Shown here: in pieces, positions 16,418 through 25,693 of the stretch
Layout of the letters: each line of letters starts with the position of its first letter
How positions within the stretch are numbered: position 1 is the first letter of the stretch
Assembly (NCBI RefSeq): GCF_000372745.1
Contig: NZ_KB889721.1
Span: 1 to 36,824, forward strand
Direction: 5' to 3'
Source: Embleya scabrispora DSM 41855
GTDB lineage: Bacteria; Actinomycetota; Actinomycetes; Streptomycetales; Streptomycetaceae
DNA: 36,824 bases
The notes under the pieces: model-generated
Seen by the model: only the letters and a program-made list of their open reading frames with translations
Databases searched by the model: none
Told to the model about the DNA's origin: nothing
Position numbers and translations under genes: made by a program

Positions 16418-19400
16418 TCAGCGGAGTGAGGAGACGCCCGTGTCCAGCGGCTCCCCGAGCAGACGCACAGCGTCCCCGAGCGTGCGCTCGGCGTGTCCGG
16501 GCAACCCCAACTCGACGCACCGGGCGTACGCGGCCTCGAACTGCGCGCGGGCCGAGGCCCCGTCGCCGACGAGCGCGGCCAATCCGCCGAGCACCCGGCG
16601 CACCGGGCCGAGCGAGGAGCCGGTCCAGTCCAGGTGCTCAGCGTACGGGGTCAGCGCCTCGCTCACGAGCAGACCGCGTTCCACATCGCCCAGTTCGATC
16701 GCGACCTCGCCCAACCGCATCAGCGAACCGGTCCACAGCAGGTCCACCGGGATCGCCGCGAAGCCCGGCACGCACAACGCGTGGAACTCCCCGCGCGCCG
16801 ACTTCGGATCCGTCGACGCGGATGCCGCCCAACACGCCTGGACCCGCCACCAGGACACGTCCCGCGACCAGTCGGCGGCCACCCCGGCGCGGCGCGCCAT
16901 CATGCCCAACCGCCCCTGCTCCCAACGCACCGCCAGAATTTGCGAGAGGTTGAACGAGCGCACCGCCTCGCGCGGCAGCCCCGATCGCCGGGACAGCCGC
17001 AGCGCGTCGGCCAATACGTCGGCCGCGCGCGTGCTGCGCCCGCGCAGCAGTTCCAGGCCGCAGCGGTAGATCAGCACCTCCCAGGTGAACCACGGATGCC
17101 GCAGCCGCCGGGCCACCCGCTGCGCCTGCGCGTACTCGCGCTCGGCGGCCGGGATCGCGCCGCGCACCACCAGGTCGTAGGCCTGGTTCAAGTGACTGCG
17201 AAACAGCGACTCCTGATCACCGGTCAGCCCGGAGAGCACGGTCAACTCGCTGCTCATCCGCAGCCGTTCGTTGACCAGATCCGGGCCGGAGGCAGCCAGG
17301 TGATGTGCCTCCAGGCCCTGCGCCAGCGCATCGTGCGAGCCCGATTCGCGGGCCGCGTCGAGTGCTTCGTAGAGCATGGTCAGCCGCGCCTCGCGGTCGT
17401 GCCCGAAGGTGAGCGCCACCGCGAGCGCGGCCAGCAGCAGCGAGCGCAGCGCGATGTCCGCGGGCAGGCCGGACGCCATCGGCAGCGCCGCCAGCGCCTC
17501 GCGCAACAGCGCGACCAACTCCAGGTCCACGCCCACCTGGTAGACCTGCCCCAGGCGCACCATGGCGAGCGCGACCCGGCCCAGCCGGCGCGGGTCGGAC
17601 AGCGCCCGGGCCTCCTCGGCGGCCCGGCGCAGCACCTCCCGGCAGCGCCGGTCGCCGCACCGGTCCAATGCGGCGCCACGCGAGAGCAGCAGGTCGCACC
17701 GGGTCTCCGGGGCCGGATCGGTCACCATCGGCAGTACCTCCAGGGCCTGCCGGTAGTGTTCGGCGGCGACCTCGAAGGCGCCGCCGTCACGTGCCTCGTC
17801 GCCCGCGCGCCAGGCGTAGTCCAGGGCCCGGCGGGCCTCGCCGAATCGGCAGGCCAGTCGGAAGTGGTGCGCCAATTCGGGCAGATGCGCGTCCCGGTCG
17901 CCGCGCGCCTCCAGGGCCAGGCCCACCTTGCGGTGCAGCTGCAGCCGGCGTGCGGTGGGCAGTTCCTGGTAGAGCGTGGAGCGGACCAGGGCGTGTACGA
18001 AGGTGAAGCGGCCCGGGCGATCGGTCTCCTCGGCCCGCACCACGTGGGCACGCTCGGCGTCGTCCAGGGCGTCCACGACCGTGTCGAACCCGCCCGGGTG
18101 CACCGCCGCGACCAGGTCGATGTCGAATGCCGGGCCCACCACCGCGGCCACGGTGAGCGCCTCCAGGGTGGACTGCGGCAGGCCCAGAAGCCGCTGGCGG
18201 AGCACGTTGCGCACCCGGCGTGGGACGTCCGCGGGCACGCTCTTGCCCAGCGCCGACCAGTCGCTGACATCCGCCCACTGACGCAGCAGTTCGGTGGCCA
18301 ACAACGGGTTGCCGTCGCTGAGTTCGCGCAGGACGTGGGCTCGGACGCCTTCCGCGCGCGGGGGCAGCGGGCCGGCCAGCACGTGCGCGAGTTCGACCAG
18401 GGCCGCCACGTCCAGGCCGCCCAGCGGCACGTGCAGTGGATGCAGGTCGCGATAGAGGTCGGCGATCAACCTGGTCATCGGGTGGACCGAGCCGAGCCCG
18501 GTGTCGCGGTAGGCGAGCACCAGCACCGCGCGGGTGCCGACCAGCGCCCGGGCCACATGGCGCAACATCAGCATGGTCGAGGTCGAGGACCAGTGCACGT
18601 CGTCGAGCAGCAGGACCAGGTCACCCTTGCCGGCCGCGTGCCGGAACACCCCGGCGACCGCCTCGAACAGCCGGTAGCGCTCGGTGTTCGAGTCGGGCGG
18701 ACCCTGAGGCTGGGTCAGGCCGGCCGGTTCCAAGGGCAGTTCGGGCAGCAGCCGGTGCAACTCGCCGCCGAGGTCGCCGACCCGCTCGCGCAACTCGTCG
18801 GCCGCGACGTCGGCGAGGTGCGCGCGCAGCATGGTCACGAACGGTTGGAACGGCGCCGCCACGCCCTCGTCACTGCGGCCGGTCAGCACCAGAGCGTTGC
18901 GGCCGGCGCGGGTGGCGTACTCGCTCAACAGGAAGGATTTGCCGATCCCGGCGTCGCCGCTGACCAGCACCACGCGCGAGCCGACCTCGGCCCCGGTGGA
19001 TTCCTCCAGCAGGCGCAATTCGGCCGAGCGGCCCACGATCGGCCCCGGCGCGCCGTGCGGGAACACGTCGTGCGCCGAGCGGGTGGGTGCCGGGGCGGGT
19101 GGGGCGTCCCCGCCGGGTGTGGGCGAGGCGAAGCGCGCGGCGGGCGCGGGTACCGGCAGCGGTTGCGGCGTGGCGTCGCCGAGCAGGCGCAGGAATGCCG
19201 ATTCGGTCTCCGGAGACGGTCCCACGCCCAACTCGGTGGCCAGCAGGCGCCGACATCGTTCGTACGCACGCAGTGCCGCCGCCCGGTCGCCGCCGGCCGC
19301 GTGCGCGGTCATCAGCAGGCGATGGCTGCTCTCACGGAACGGATCCAAATCGACGAGTTGGCCCGCGCGGGTCACCGCCGCGTCCGCCCGGCCCAGGTGC

Positions 19401-19930
19401 AGCTCGGTGGTCACCGACACCGCGAGCGCGCGCAGTCGGGCCGAGCGCCAGCGGGTGCGCCGCTCGTTGACCCAGTCGCCGTCCTGGCCGGGCAGAAACG
19501 GCAGGGCCAGGATCTCGTGTGCGTCGTGCGCCCGGGATCGGGCCTGGGCGAAGGCACCGTGCACGGCGAGCGCCTCGGCCTCGATCAGCGCGCTCTCGGC
19601 CGCCTCCACGTCGACCTCGGTGCCCTCGGGCAGGGACAACACGTAACAGCCGGCCCGGTGCCGCAGCACCGAAGAGGCGTCATATCCGGCCTGGCTCAGG
19701 AAGCCGCGCACCCGACTGAGTACGCCGCGCAGCGCGCCCTCCCACGACTTGGGCGCCTGCTCGGGCCACAGCAGGGCGGCCAACTCCTCCCGCGGCACCG
19801 GATGCCGGCGTCCCAGCGCCAGCGCGGCGAACACGAGTTGGGCCTGCGGGCCGCCCAGGAGATCCTCCGCGGCGCGGCCCGTGGGGCCGTCTACGCAGAC
19901 ATGGCCGAGAACACGCACCCGGACCACCAT
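16418..19930 (-). CDS. AfsR-like SARP transcriptional activator with AAA ATPase domain
   Basis: A 1170-residue regulator. Residues 1-97 are an OmpR-type winged helix (RVRVLGHVCVDGP...QLVFAALALG...LWPEQAP). Residues 104-250 are the bacterial transcriptional activation domain (DPFRESSHRLLMTAHAAGGD). After a proline-rich linker (256-296) an AAA/STAND-type ATPase starts with IVGRSAEL, Walker A GDAGIGKS (325-332) and Walker B LLLDDVHW (440-447). The C-terminal half is helical, TPR-like, with no LuxR-type HTH, so DNA binding is by the N-terminus only. ATG at 19930 places the winged helix at the protein start; the longer frame adds non-family residues. Large SARPs of this type activate secondary-metabolite or developmental genes. 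Direct repeats downstream suggest the adjacent PhyH gene as target. Confidence 0.92.
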   Translation of the reverse strand: MVVRVRVLGHVCVDGPTGRAAEDLLGGPQAQLVFAALALGRRHPVPREELAALLWPEQAPKSWEGALRGVLSRVRGFLSQAGYDASSVLRHRAGCYVLSLPEGTEVDVEAAESALIEAEALAVHGAFAQARSRAHDAHEILALPFLPGQDGDWVNERRTRWRSARLRALAVSVTTELHLGRADAAVTRAGQLVDLDPFRESSHRLLMTAHAAGGDRAAALRAYERCRRLLATELGVGPSPETESAFLRLLGDATPQPLPVPAPAARFASPTPGGDAPPAPAPTRSAHDVFPHGAPGPIVGRSAELRLLEESTGAEVGSRVVLVSGDAGIGKSFLLSEYATRAGRNALVLTGRSDEGVAAPFQPFVTMLRAHLADVAADELRERVGDLGGELHRLLPELPLEPAGLTQPQGPPDSNTERYRLFEAVAGVFRHAAGKGDLVLLLDDVHWSSTSTMLMLRHVARALVGTRAVLVLAYRDTGLGSVHPMTRLIADLYRDLHPLHVPLGGLDVAALVELAHVLAGPLPPRAEGVRAHVLRELSDGNPLLATELLRQWADVSDWSALGKSVPADVPRRVRNVLRQRLLGLPQSTLEALTVAAVVGPAFDIDLVAAVHPGGFDTVVDALDDAERAHVVRAEETDRPGRFTFVHALVRSTLYQELPTARRLQLHRKVGLALEARGDRDAHLPELAHHFRLACRFGEARRALDYAWRAGDEARDGGAFEVAAEHYRQALEVLPMVTDPAPETRCDLLLSRGAALDRCGDRRCREVLRRAAEEARALSDPRRLGRVALAMVRLGQVYQVGVDLELVALLREALAALPMASGLPADIALRSLLLAALAVALTFGHDREARLTMLYEALDAARESGSHDALAQGLEAHHLAASGPDLVNERLRMSSELTVLSGLTGDQESLFRSHLNQAYDLVVRGAIPAAEREYAQAQRVARRLRHPWFTWEVLIYRCGLELLRGRSTRAADVLADALRLSRRSGLPREAVRSFNLSQILAVRWEQGRLGMMARRAGVAADWSRDVSWWRVQACWAASASTDPKSARGEFHALCVPGFAAIPVDLLWTGSLMRLGEVAIELGDVERGLLVSEALTPYAEHLDWTGSSLGPVRRVLGGLAALVGDGASARAQFEAAYARCVELGLPGHAERTLGDAVRLLGEPLDTGVSSLR

Positions 19931-20249
19931 GTGACGGACCCCCCTCCTGCTGTCGTCTTCGCGACAACCGATTCCCCGGCGCCGGTCCGGGAGCGGTTCG
20001 AAGGACCCCGCGCGCCACATGGTACGAACCGAACGGTGCAACCGGCGGCCAATTGCGCCGGCCCCATGTCACAACCCGGCCAATCACTTGATCCGTACTC
20101 GGGTTTCCCGGAGGCTGTCGGCCGCACGGCAGCGTCGGGTACGGACCCGAGTCGGTCGATCCTTTGCCGGGCGTGGGAGATCGCATACCGGGGCAGCCGT
20201 CAGGTGGGCATCGGGCGCATGGGCACTCGGGTTTTCGGGAGGGGTACGG
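19931..20249. other. Divergent intergenic region between SARP and hydrolase genes
   Basis: No gene is seen. It must hold both divergent promoters. It contains a local stretch of A/T-containing dyad symmetry around 20035-20080 (GCCGG...TTGGCC elements) and GGGAGGGG before the hydrolase start. No clear -35/-10 pair and no SARP-type 11-bp repeat were found by eye. Confidence 0.4.
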
Positions 20250-21128
20250 ATGAGCCTGGATGGATGGAATCTGCCGCCGGTACGCGAGGGGCGGGCCGCG
20301 TCGGACGAACTGGACGCGCGGCGCCGCGGCACCGCGGCGTATCGCCAGGAACCCGAACCCGGGGTGACGGTGCGTCAGGAGTTGGTGGGCGGCGTGCCGT
20401 GCACGTTCCTGGAGGTGCCGGACCCGGCGCTGACCCTGCTCTACTTCCACGGCGGCGGCTACCGGATGGGCGATGCCACGGGCTGGTTGGGCATCGGTTC
20501 GCGGCTCGCGCTGGCCGCGCGGGCCCGGGTGGTACTGGCCGAATACCGCCTCGCGCCGGAGGCGCCGTATCCGGCCGCGTTGCACGACGTGGCGAATGTG
20601 TACGACACGATCGTGGACGCGAACGGCGACGCGCATCCGGCTCCGTTCGTGGGCGGCGACTCGGCCGGCGGCGGGCTGGCGGCGGCGCTGACCATCGCGG
20701 CCCGCGGCGCCCGCGTGCCACTGCCGTCCGGCCTGGTGCTGCTGTCGCCGTGGCTGGACCTGACCGTGACCAAGCCCACGTACGACTCGAACGCGGCCAC
20801 CGACCAACTGATCTCGAAGAAGGCGCTGCGCGAGGCCGCCGAGCTCTACCTGCAACTGCACGACCCGGGCGACCCGTTGGCGTCGCCGCTGTTCGCCGAC
20901 CTGTCCGGCCTGCCGCCGGTACTGCTCTTGGCCTCCTGCCACGAGGCTCTGCTCGGCGACAGCACCGCGTTCGCCGCCCGGGCCGCCACGGCGGGCGTCT
21001 CGGTCCAGGCGCACCTGGTCCCCGACGTCCCGCACGCCTGGCCCGCGATCGACCCGACGATGCCCGAATCCCAGGAAGCCATCGGCACCATCGCCCGCTT
21101 TCTGACCACAAGGGCAATGGAAGCCTGA
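20250..21128 (+). CDS. Alpha/beta hydrolase, hormone-sensitive-lipase type
   Basis: A 292-residue esterase/lipase of the HSL (family IV) group. The oxyanion-hole motif H67-G-G-G70 (YFHGGGYRMG), the nucleophile elbow G-D-S138-A-G-G (134-141), acid E232 in ASCHEALLGD and histidine H262 in PDVPHAWP give a complete catalytic triad. Such enzymes hydrolyse short- to medium-chain esters in the cytosol; the substrate is not deducible. ATG at 20250 has GGGAGGGG 4-8 bases upstream. It is divergent from the SARP gene and could be co-regulated with it, but no shared binding site is obvious. Ends in an 11-bp stem terminator. Confidence 0.9.
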   Translation: MSLDGWNLPPVREGRAASDELDARRRGTAAYRQEPEPGVTVRQELVGGVPCTFLEVPDPALTLLYFHGGGYRMGDATGWLGIGSRLALAARARVVLAEYRLAPEAPYPAALHDVANVYDTIVDANGDAHPAPFVGGDSAGGGLAAALTIAARGARVPLPSGLVLLSPWLDLTVTKPTYDSNAATDQLISKKALREAAELYLQLHDPGDPLASPLFADLSGLPPVLLLASCHEALLGDSTAFAARAATAGVSVQAHLVPDVPHAWPAIDPTMPESQEAIGTIARFLTTRAMEA

Positions 21129-21137
21129 GTTCACCGA

Positions 21138-21173
21138 GGGCCTCGGGGCGCCGATGGGCCCACCCCGAGGCCC
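21138..21173 (+). terminator. Terminator after the HSL-type hydrolase gene
   Basis: GGGCCTCGGGG (21138-21148) pairs perfectly with CCCCGAGGCCC (21163-21173), 14-base loop, 10 bases after the stop. No U-run. Confidence 0.65.
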
Positions 21174-21318
21174 GTAGAACCTCAGCCCCCACACCTGAAG
21201 CGACCGGTGGGCGGGTGGGCACAATCCCCCAAACCAACCAATGCCCAACGGCAACCGTGTCGCGAGACCCGGGGCTCCCAACGGGGCCGCGTGGCCACGA
21301 GCAAGGCATGATCGACCC

Positions 21319-21981
21319 GTGAGCACCATCGAATACGTCCTCCCCCTCGTGGCGCACATCGAGAAGGACGACCCGCCGGCCCGAACCGACGCCCTGGAGG
21401 CCGCGGCACGCGCGGTCCTGGTCCTGCTGGCCGACCCGAGGTCCACCGAACCCGACGGTGAATGGCACGACGTCGTCGAGGCGTGGCAGGGCCACCGCAT
21501 CCGCAAGGTGGTCCGGCGCGCCCGCGGTGGCGAGTGGCGGCGGGCGAACACGTTGCCGGGCATCACGGTTGCCCACCGCACGGCGGAGGTTCGGGTGTAC
21601 CCGCCGATTCCGCTGGACGGATGGCCCAAGGACCTGGCCAAGTTGCAGGTCTCCGGCACCGATCTGGACGAACCCGCCGCACCGCCCGCGGCCGCGCCCG
21701 GGACGCCCGTGTTGTGGCTGAACCCGACGCTGGAGATGACCGCCGGCAAGGCCATGGCGCAGGTGGGACACGGTAGTCACCTGGCGTGGCTGGGCATGGG
21801 CCCGGCCGGGCGCAAGGAATGGGCGGAGCGTGACTTCGATCTCGCCGTGCGGGTCGCCGAGCCGGCCGCGTGGCCCGCGTTGACCACGAGCGGCCGGCCC
21901 GTCGTGCGCGACGCGGGTTTCACCGAGATCGCGCCGGGTTCGTGCACGGTGGTCGCGGACGTGCCCTGGCCGACCCGCTGA
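21319..21981 (+). CDS. PTH2-type peptidyl-tRNA hydrolase family protein
   Basis: A 220-residue protein whose C-terminal 95 residues match the archaeal/eukaryotic-type Pth2 fold: E139-M-T-A-G-K144-A-M-A-Q-V-G-H (lysine and Gly-His of the active-site strand) and DAGFTEIAPGSCTVVA (198-213). Pth2 enzymes release amino acids or peptides from stalled peptidyl-tRNAs. The N-terminal 110 residues (STIEYVLPLVAHIEK, then an Arg-rich segment IRKVVRRARGGEWRRA) are an extension found in actinomycete members. GTG at 21319 is chosen because the conserved family start is STIEYVLPL; the ribosome-binding site is weak (AAGG about 12 bases upstream). An ATG at 21241 would add 26 residues without similarity. Confidence 0.82.
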   Translation: MSTIEYVLPLVAHIEKDDPPARTDALEAAARAVLVLLADPRSTEPDGEWHDVVEAWQGHRIRKVVRRARGGEWRRANTLPGITVAHRTAEVRVYPPIPLDGWPKDLAKLQVSGTDLDEPAAPPAAAPGTPVLWLNPTLEMTAGKAMAQVGHGSHLAWLGMGPAGRKEWAERDFDLAVRVAEPAAWPALTTSGRPVVRDAGFTEIAPGSCTVVADVPWPTR

Positions 21982-22320
21982 GCAGCGCTTCCGGGTCGGA
22001 CCGAACGGGTTCCACCGGGTCATCCGACGTGACTTTGTGTCACCGAGCGGGTCGGCAAAGCGAAAGAGGCTGCGCCGGGAGCGACTTTCGGCAATCCGTG
22101 TACGCTGCAACCGAGACCCGTACGTGACCGGATCGTCACTGCCCCGGCTCCCCGGGCCCACTACGGTAGGTCACAGGCCGGGCCGACCACCCGGCTCCCG
22201 AGCCACGTTTCCAGGGCCTCCCCGGATCCGTCGGCGCATCCGATGGGGGACGGGTCGCCGATCGTTGCGGGCATCCTGCGTCGCGGCTCAGGACACCATG
22301 GGCGAGGGGACTGCCGGCGC
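21982..22320. other. Intergenic region upstream of the first STAS gene
   Basis: No gene is supported. TACGCT (22101-22106) and TACGGT (22162-22167) are possible plus-strand -10 boxes, neither with a convincing -35. The STAS frame stays open from 22243, but those extra residues are not family-like, so this is treated as leader. Confidence 0.35.
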
Positions 22321-22701
22321 GTGACTCTTCAGGTGATCAAGGACGATCTCCAGGGCTGGACCGTGCTGCACGTGCTCGGGGAGGTCGACTACGCGGTCGT
22401 CCCGGAGCTGCGCGAACACGTCAGACGCGCGGTCGCCGACGGCGACCACCGGATCGTCCTCGAACTCACCAAGGTGGAATTCCTCGACTCCACCGGCATC
22501 GGCACCCTGGTCGCCGCCCGTCGCCTGCTCCGCTCCACCGGCGGCACCCTGCGGCTGGTCATGCCCAGCAACAACGACCACCACGTCAACCGCGTCTTCA
22601 CCGCCCTCGGCCTGCGCCGCCTCTTCGACGTGCACCCGGACCTGGACGAAGCCCTGTGCGACGACGTCGCGACGGACGAGGACCTGAGCGCCGCGGGCTG
22701 A
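22321..22701 (+). CDS. STAS-domain anti-sigma-factor antagonist
   Basis: A 126-residue single-domain STAS protein (SpoIIAA/RsbV type). Strand GWTVLHVLGEVDYAVVPEL leads to the phosphorylation helix E53-F-L-D56-S57-T-G-I-G-T-L; Ser57 is the predicted site phosphorylated by an anti-sigma kinase and dephosphorylated by a PP2C phosphatase. The GTG at 22321 gives a family-length protein; GAGGGGA lies 10-12 bases upstream, a loose ribosome-binding site, so the start could be up to 26 codons earlier. The gene converges on the B12-binding/PP2C operon with only 40 bases between stops, and a second STAS gene lies on the other side of that operon. No partner kinase is in the window. Confidence 0.88.
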   Translation: MTLQVIKDDLQGWTVLHVLGEVDYAVVPELREHVRRAVADGDHRIVLELTKVEFLDSTGIGTLVAARRLLRSTGGTLRLVMPSNNDHHVNRVFTALGLRRLFDVHPDLDEALCDDVATDEDLSAAG

Positions 22702-22741
22702 CCCACCGCGGGACACCGGCCGAGTCCCCGAAACGGGTCCG

Positions 22742-23737
22742 CTACAGCACCGCCCCCGCCATCCGCAGCGTGGCGCCCGCCCCCGGGACGTGCGCCAGGC
22801 GGGCGGCGAAGGCGCGGTAGGCCGCGGCGAGGGCCTGCCTCGGGACGTGGCGGTGGGTCAGGACGTCGGCGAACCACCGGGTGAAGTCGACGAACAGGAC
22901 GTGGTCGTCGAGAAAGAGCGAGACCGCGAGCGTGTCGACGGCGGTCACCAGGCCATCCCGCAGTGTGGTCTCCGAGCGCTCGTCCTCGATCGGGACCATG
23001 GCCGCCATGCCCGCCGCGACCAGCGGGGTGCGCAGCAGCGCGACGCCGTCGTGGGTGGCGTCCGGAAGATGGCGCAGCCGAGGGGCCGGGGTGGTGATCG
23101 TGGGCCAGTCCGGGCCGGCCAGCATGTCGGCGGCCTGACGGGCATCCCGCGCCCAGCCGTTCGCGCCCACCATGCCCGCCCACCGGCCGTCCGGACCGAA
23201 GCCCGGGCCGCCGACCAGGACCGGTACGCCGACCCGCCGGGCCACCTCGACCATCGCCCGCGCGCCCGGCAGCGCGGTGGAGACCATACAGCCGATCGCG
23301 ACCGAATCCGCCTCCGAATCGGGCAACATGCGGGCCAGTTCGCCCGCGCCGGTGCCGGGCGGCAGGACCATCGCCTCGATGCCGCGCACCCGCAACAGGG
23401 CGGCCAGGATCGTGGACGCCAGCCCGTGCCAGTCACCCTGCGCGCAGCAGACCACGATCCGGGACGCGGAACTCGGCCGCGGCGTCGCGTCCGCGATCAG
23501 GTGTACCACCCGGCCGGTGACGTGCGAGGCGCCGTGTTCGCGCGCCACGGTCCACTCGCCGGTCGCCCATCGCTCGCCCACCGCGCGCAGCGCCGGGATC
23601 ACCAGGTCGGTCAACACCTCGTCGCCGGGCACCCCCTTGCCGAGCAGGTTTCGGACCAGGGTCAGTGCCCCGACCTCGTCCGTCCGTCCGATGTGCGCGA
23701 GGAACAGGTCGAGCTCGTCGGAGACCACGTGCGTCAT
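22742..23737 (-). CDS. Stand-alone cobalamin-binding protein with CarH-like photosensory signature
   Basis: A 331-residue protein with three parts. Residues 8-85 are the four-helix B12-capping bundle and contain W57-A-T-G-E-W-T-V64-A-R-E67-H68, exactly the W-x9-E-H signature (with Val at +7) of adenosylcobalamin photoreceptors CarH/LitR. The His next to Trp in Thermus CarH (upper light-state ligand) is Ala58 here. Residues 92-207 are a Rossmann B12-binding domain with D102-W-H104-G-L-A (lower-ligand His), S153-T-A-L and V-G176-G177. Residues 225-331 are an unassigned helical domain. There is no MerR-type DNA-binding domain. Its ATG overlaps the stop of the PP2C gene (ATGA), so it is coupled to it. 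Probable sensor for the phosphatase; light response is inference. Confidence 0.85.
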   Translation of the reverse strand: MTHVVSDELDLFLAHIGRTDEVGALTLVRNLLGKGVPGDEVLTDLVIPALRAVGERWATGEWTVAREHGASHVTGRVVHLIADATPRPSSASRIVVCCAQGDWHGLASTILAALLRVRGIEAMVLPPGTGAGELARMLPDSEADSVAIGCMVSTALPGARAMVEVARRVGVPVLVGGPGFGPDGRWAGMVGANGWARDARQAADMLAGPDWPTITTPAPRLRHLPDATHDGVALLRTPLVAAGMAAMVPIEDERSETTLRDGLVTAVDTLAVSLFLDDHVLFVDFTRWFADVLTHRHVPRQALAAAYRAFAARLAHVPGAGATLRMAGAVL

Positions 23738-25464
23738 GCGCCGTCCGGGTGTTCGTCGGGAACCGGGCAGTCGAGCTCCACCAGGGTCGGCAGCGTCTCG
23801 TCGTCGTCCCGGTAGGGGATGTGAATGGCCAGCAGGACCACGTCGTCCACGACCGGGGCGTCCCCCAGACGCACCATCAGCCGCTGTTCCAGGCGTTCCA
23901 CGAGCGCGTCCACCGGCATGCCCGCGCAGGACGCCAGGTCGTGCCGCAGCGCCTGCACGCCGTATGCCTCGCCGTCCGCGTCGCGCGCCTCGGTGACCCC
24001 GTCGCTGTACAGGAGCAGCGTCGAGCCCGGCGCCAGCGCCAACTCCCGCTCGCCGAACACGGTGCCCGGGATGCCCGCGACGAGCGGGTCGGTGAACTCC
24101 ATCGCCTGCACCCGACCCGCCGGATCCATCCACAGCGGCGGCGGATGCCCGGCGCAGGTCAACCGGATCCGCGCCGAACCGTCCGGGTGCACCGAGCAGT
24201 CGCCGGTGATCGCGGTGAGTACGAGGGAGGGGTCGCCGAGGGTCATTTCCGCGTCCAGGAGCGCCATGCGGTGCGCGGGCGCGCAGCCGGCACTCGCCGC
24301 TGTGCGCAGGATCAGCAGCGAGCGTGAGCTGAACATGCCCACCGGCGTGCCGCGTCCGCATACGTCGCCGATCGAGAACGCCCAGGTGCCGTCGACCGGG
24401 GTCGGGTGCACGGCGTAGAAGTCGCCGCCGAGGCCGTCGGTCAGCGCGACGGGCCGATAGCGGGCGGCGATCCGCGCGCCGGGCACCTCCGGCAGCGGGC
24501 CGGGCACCAGCGCCTGGGCCAACAGCATGGTGCGCCGGTCCTGTTCGACATACAACCGCGAGGTGCGCAGCGCGATACCCACCCGCTCGGCGTAGTCGAC
24601 GGCGAGCGAGATCTCCTCCTCGGTGAACGGGTCCGAGGTCGCCGAGCGCACGAACGTCAGTACGGAGGGCGCGTCGTCGTCGGTGGGCACCGGAACCACC
24701 AGCGCACAACGGGCGTCCACGGCGACCAGATCCGCGACCGCCTCGTCCGGTACCAGTCGGGCGAGCAACGCCTGGTCCATCAACGGGTGCAACTCCTGCC
24801 GTCGGGTGCGCAACACTCGGCCGACCCCGGCCGGCGCGGTCCACGCGGAGCCCAGCCCACTGGTCACCCGGGCGATCGGGGTGCCGGTGGCGGGCGCGTA
24901 CGTGGTGCGCAGCCGGCCGTCCTCCATGCTCGGCACGGACAGCGCCACCCAGTCGGCCAGTTCGCGTGCCGGCAGCGTGGTCACCAGATCGGTGAGCCGG
25001 CGCGGGTGGGTGGTCGCGGACAACATGCGACCCGCCTCGGCGAGGAAGACCTTGCGCCTGCGCTCGGCCAACAGCGCGTCCTCGCGCCGCCTTTCGGCGG
25101 TGGTGTCCTGGATGTACCAGGCGTAGTGGCCGTTGCCCAGGACCGCCCGCCGACCGCGCACGCGCCGGTCGAAGAGCTCGCCCTGCCAGGAGGTGCCGGT
25201 CGCGGGCGGTATCGGATGGGCCGTGCCCACGGCGCAATCCGGCAGCAGCCGCTCCGCCGCCGCGTTGAGGTAGCACACGGTGCCCTCGGGCGTGAAGACG
25301 ACCACGCCGGTGTCGCTGTGTTCGAGTACCTCGCCCGGCGACCACATGGGTGGCGCGGGCTCGTCCGGGACGCGCGGCGGTTTGAAGCCGTTGGTCCGCC
25401 GCTCGGCGGCCGGCTCCTGGGTGTTGCTGCCCCGCTCGTCGCCGGAGGGGTGTTGTCCGGTCAT
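23734..25464 (-). CDS. PAS-GAF-PP2C (SpoIIE/RsbU-type) serine phosphatase
   Basis: A 576-residue phosphatase. Residues about 41-125 are a PAS domain (VLEHSDTGVVVFTPEGTVCY), 137-305 a GAF domain, and 320-550 the SpoIIE-type PP2C domain. Metal-binding aspartates are D348 (GLGGDFY), D367 (SIGDVCGRG), D488 (LLYSDGVTEA) and D540/D541 (VVDDVVLL). The usual second Asp of the GGDxYD motif is Ala351, a deviation that may alter metal binding. Such enzymes dephosphorylate STAS antagonists in partner-switching cascades, and STAS genes flank this operon. Start: ATG 25464 with AAGGGA 10 bases upstream; ATG 25530 would add 22 residues. First gene of the operon; overlaps the cobalamin protein by 4 bases. Confidence 0.9.
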   Translation of the reverse strand: MTGQHPSGDERGSNTQEPAAERRTNGFKPPRVPDEPAPPMWSPGEVLEHSDTGVVVFTPEGTVCYLNAAAERLLPDCAVGTAHPIPPATGTSWQGELFDRRVRGRRAVLGNGHYAWYIQDTTAERRREDALLAERRRKVFLAEAGRMLSATTHPRRLTDLVTTLPARELADWVALSVPSMEDGRLRTTYAPATGTPIARVTSGLGSAWTAPAGVGRVLRTRRQELHPLMDQALLARLVPDEAVADLVAVDARCALVVPVPTDDDAPSVLTFVRSATSDPFTEEEISLAVDYAERVGIALRTSRLYVEQDRRTMLLAQALVPGPLPEVPGARIAARYRPVALTDGLGGDFYAVHPTPVDGTWAFSIGDVCGRGTPVGMFSSRSLLILRTAASAGCAPAHRMALLDAEMTLGDPSLVLTAITGDCSVHPDGSARIRLTCAGHPPPLWMDPAGRVQAMEFTDPLVAGIPGTVFGERELALAPGSTLLLYSDGVTEARDADGEAYGVQALRHDLASCAGMPVDALVERLEQRLMVRLGDAPVVDDVVLLAIHIPYRDDDETLPTLVELDCPVPDEHPDGA

Positions 25465-25693
25465 GGCTACGGAATCCCTTGCGTCCGTGCGTTTCGAGCC
25501 GGCTCGCGCCGGCGCTCGCGCAACCTTCACGGTACGACCGGAAACATCGCCCGGGTGCGGGTTCCGCCGGAATCACACCTATAGGGGAAGACGGTCCACG
25601 AGGGGTCGATGCGACGAGTAGGGTGCCGATGAGGTCGTGTCGTTTCCGGGCGGGATGAGCAGATTCCTCCCGAGACGTGCGTACCGTACCGAG

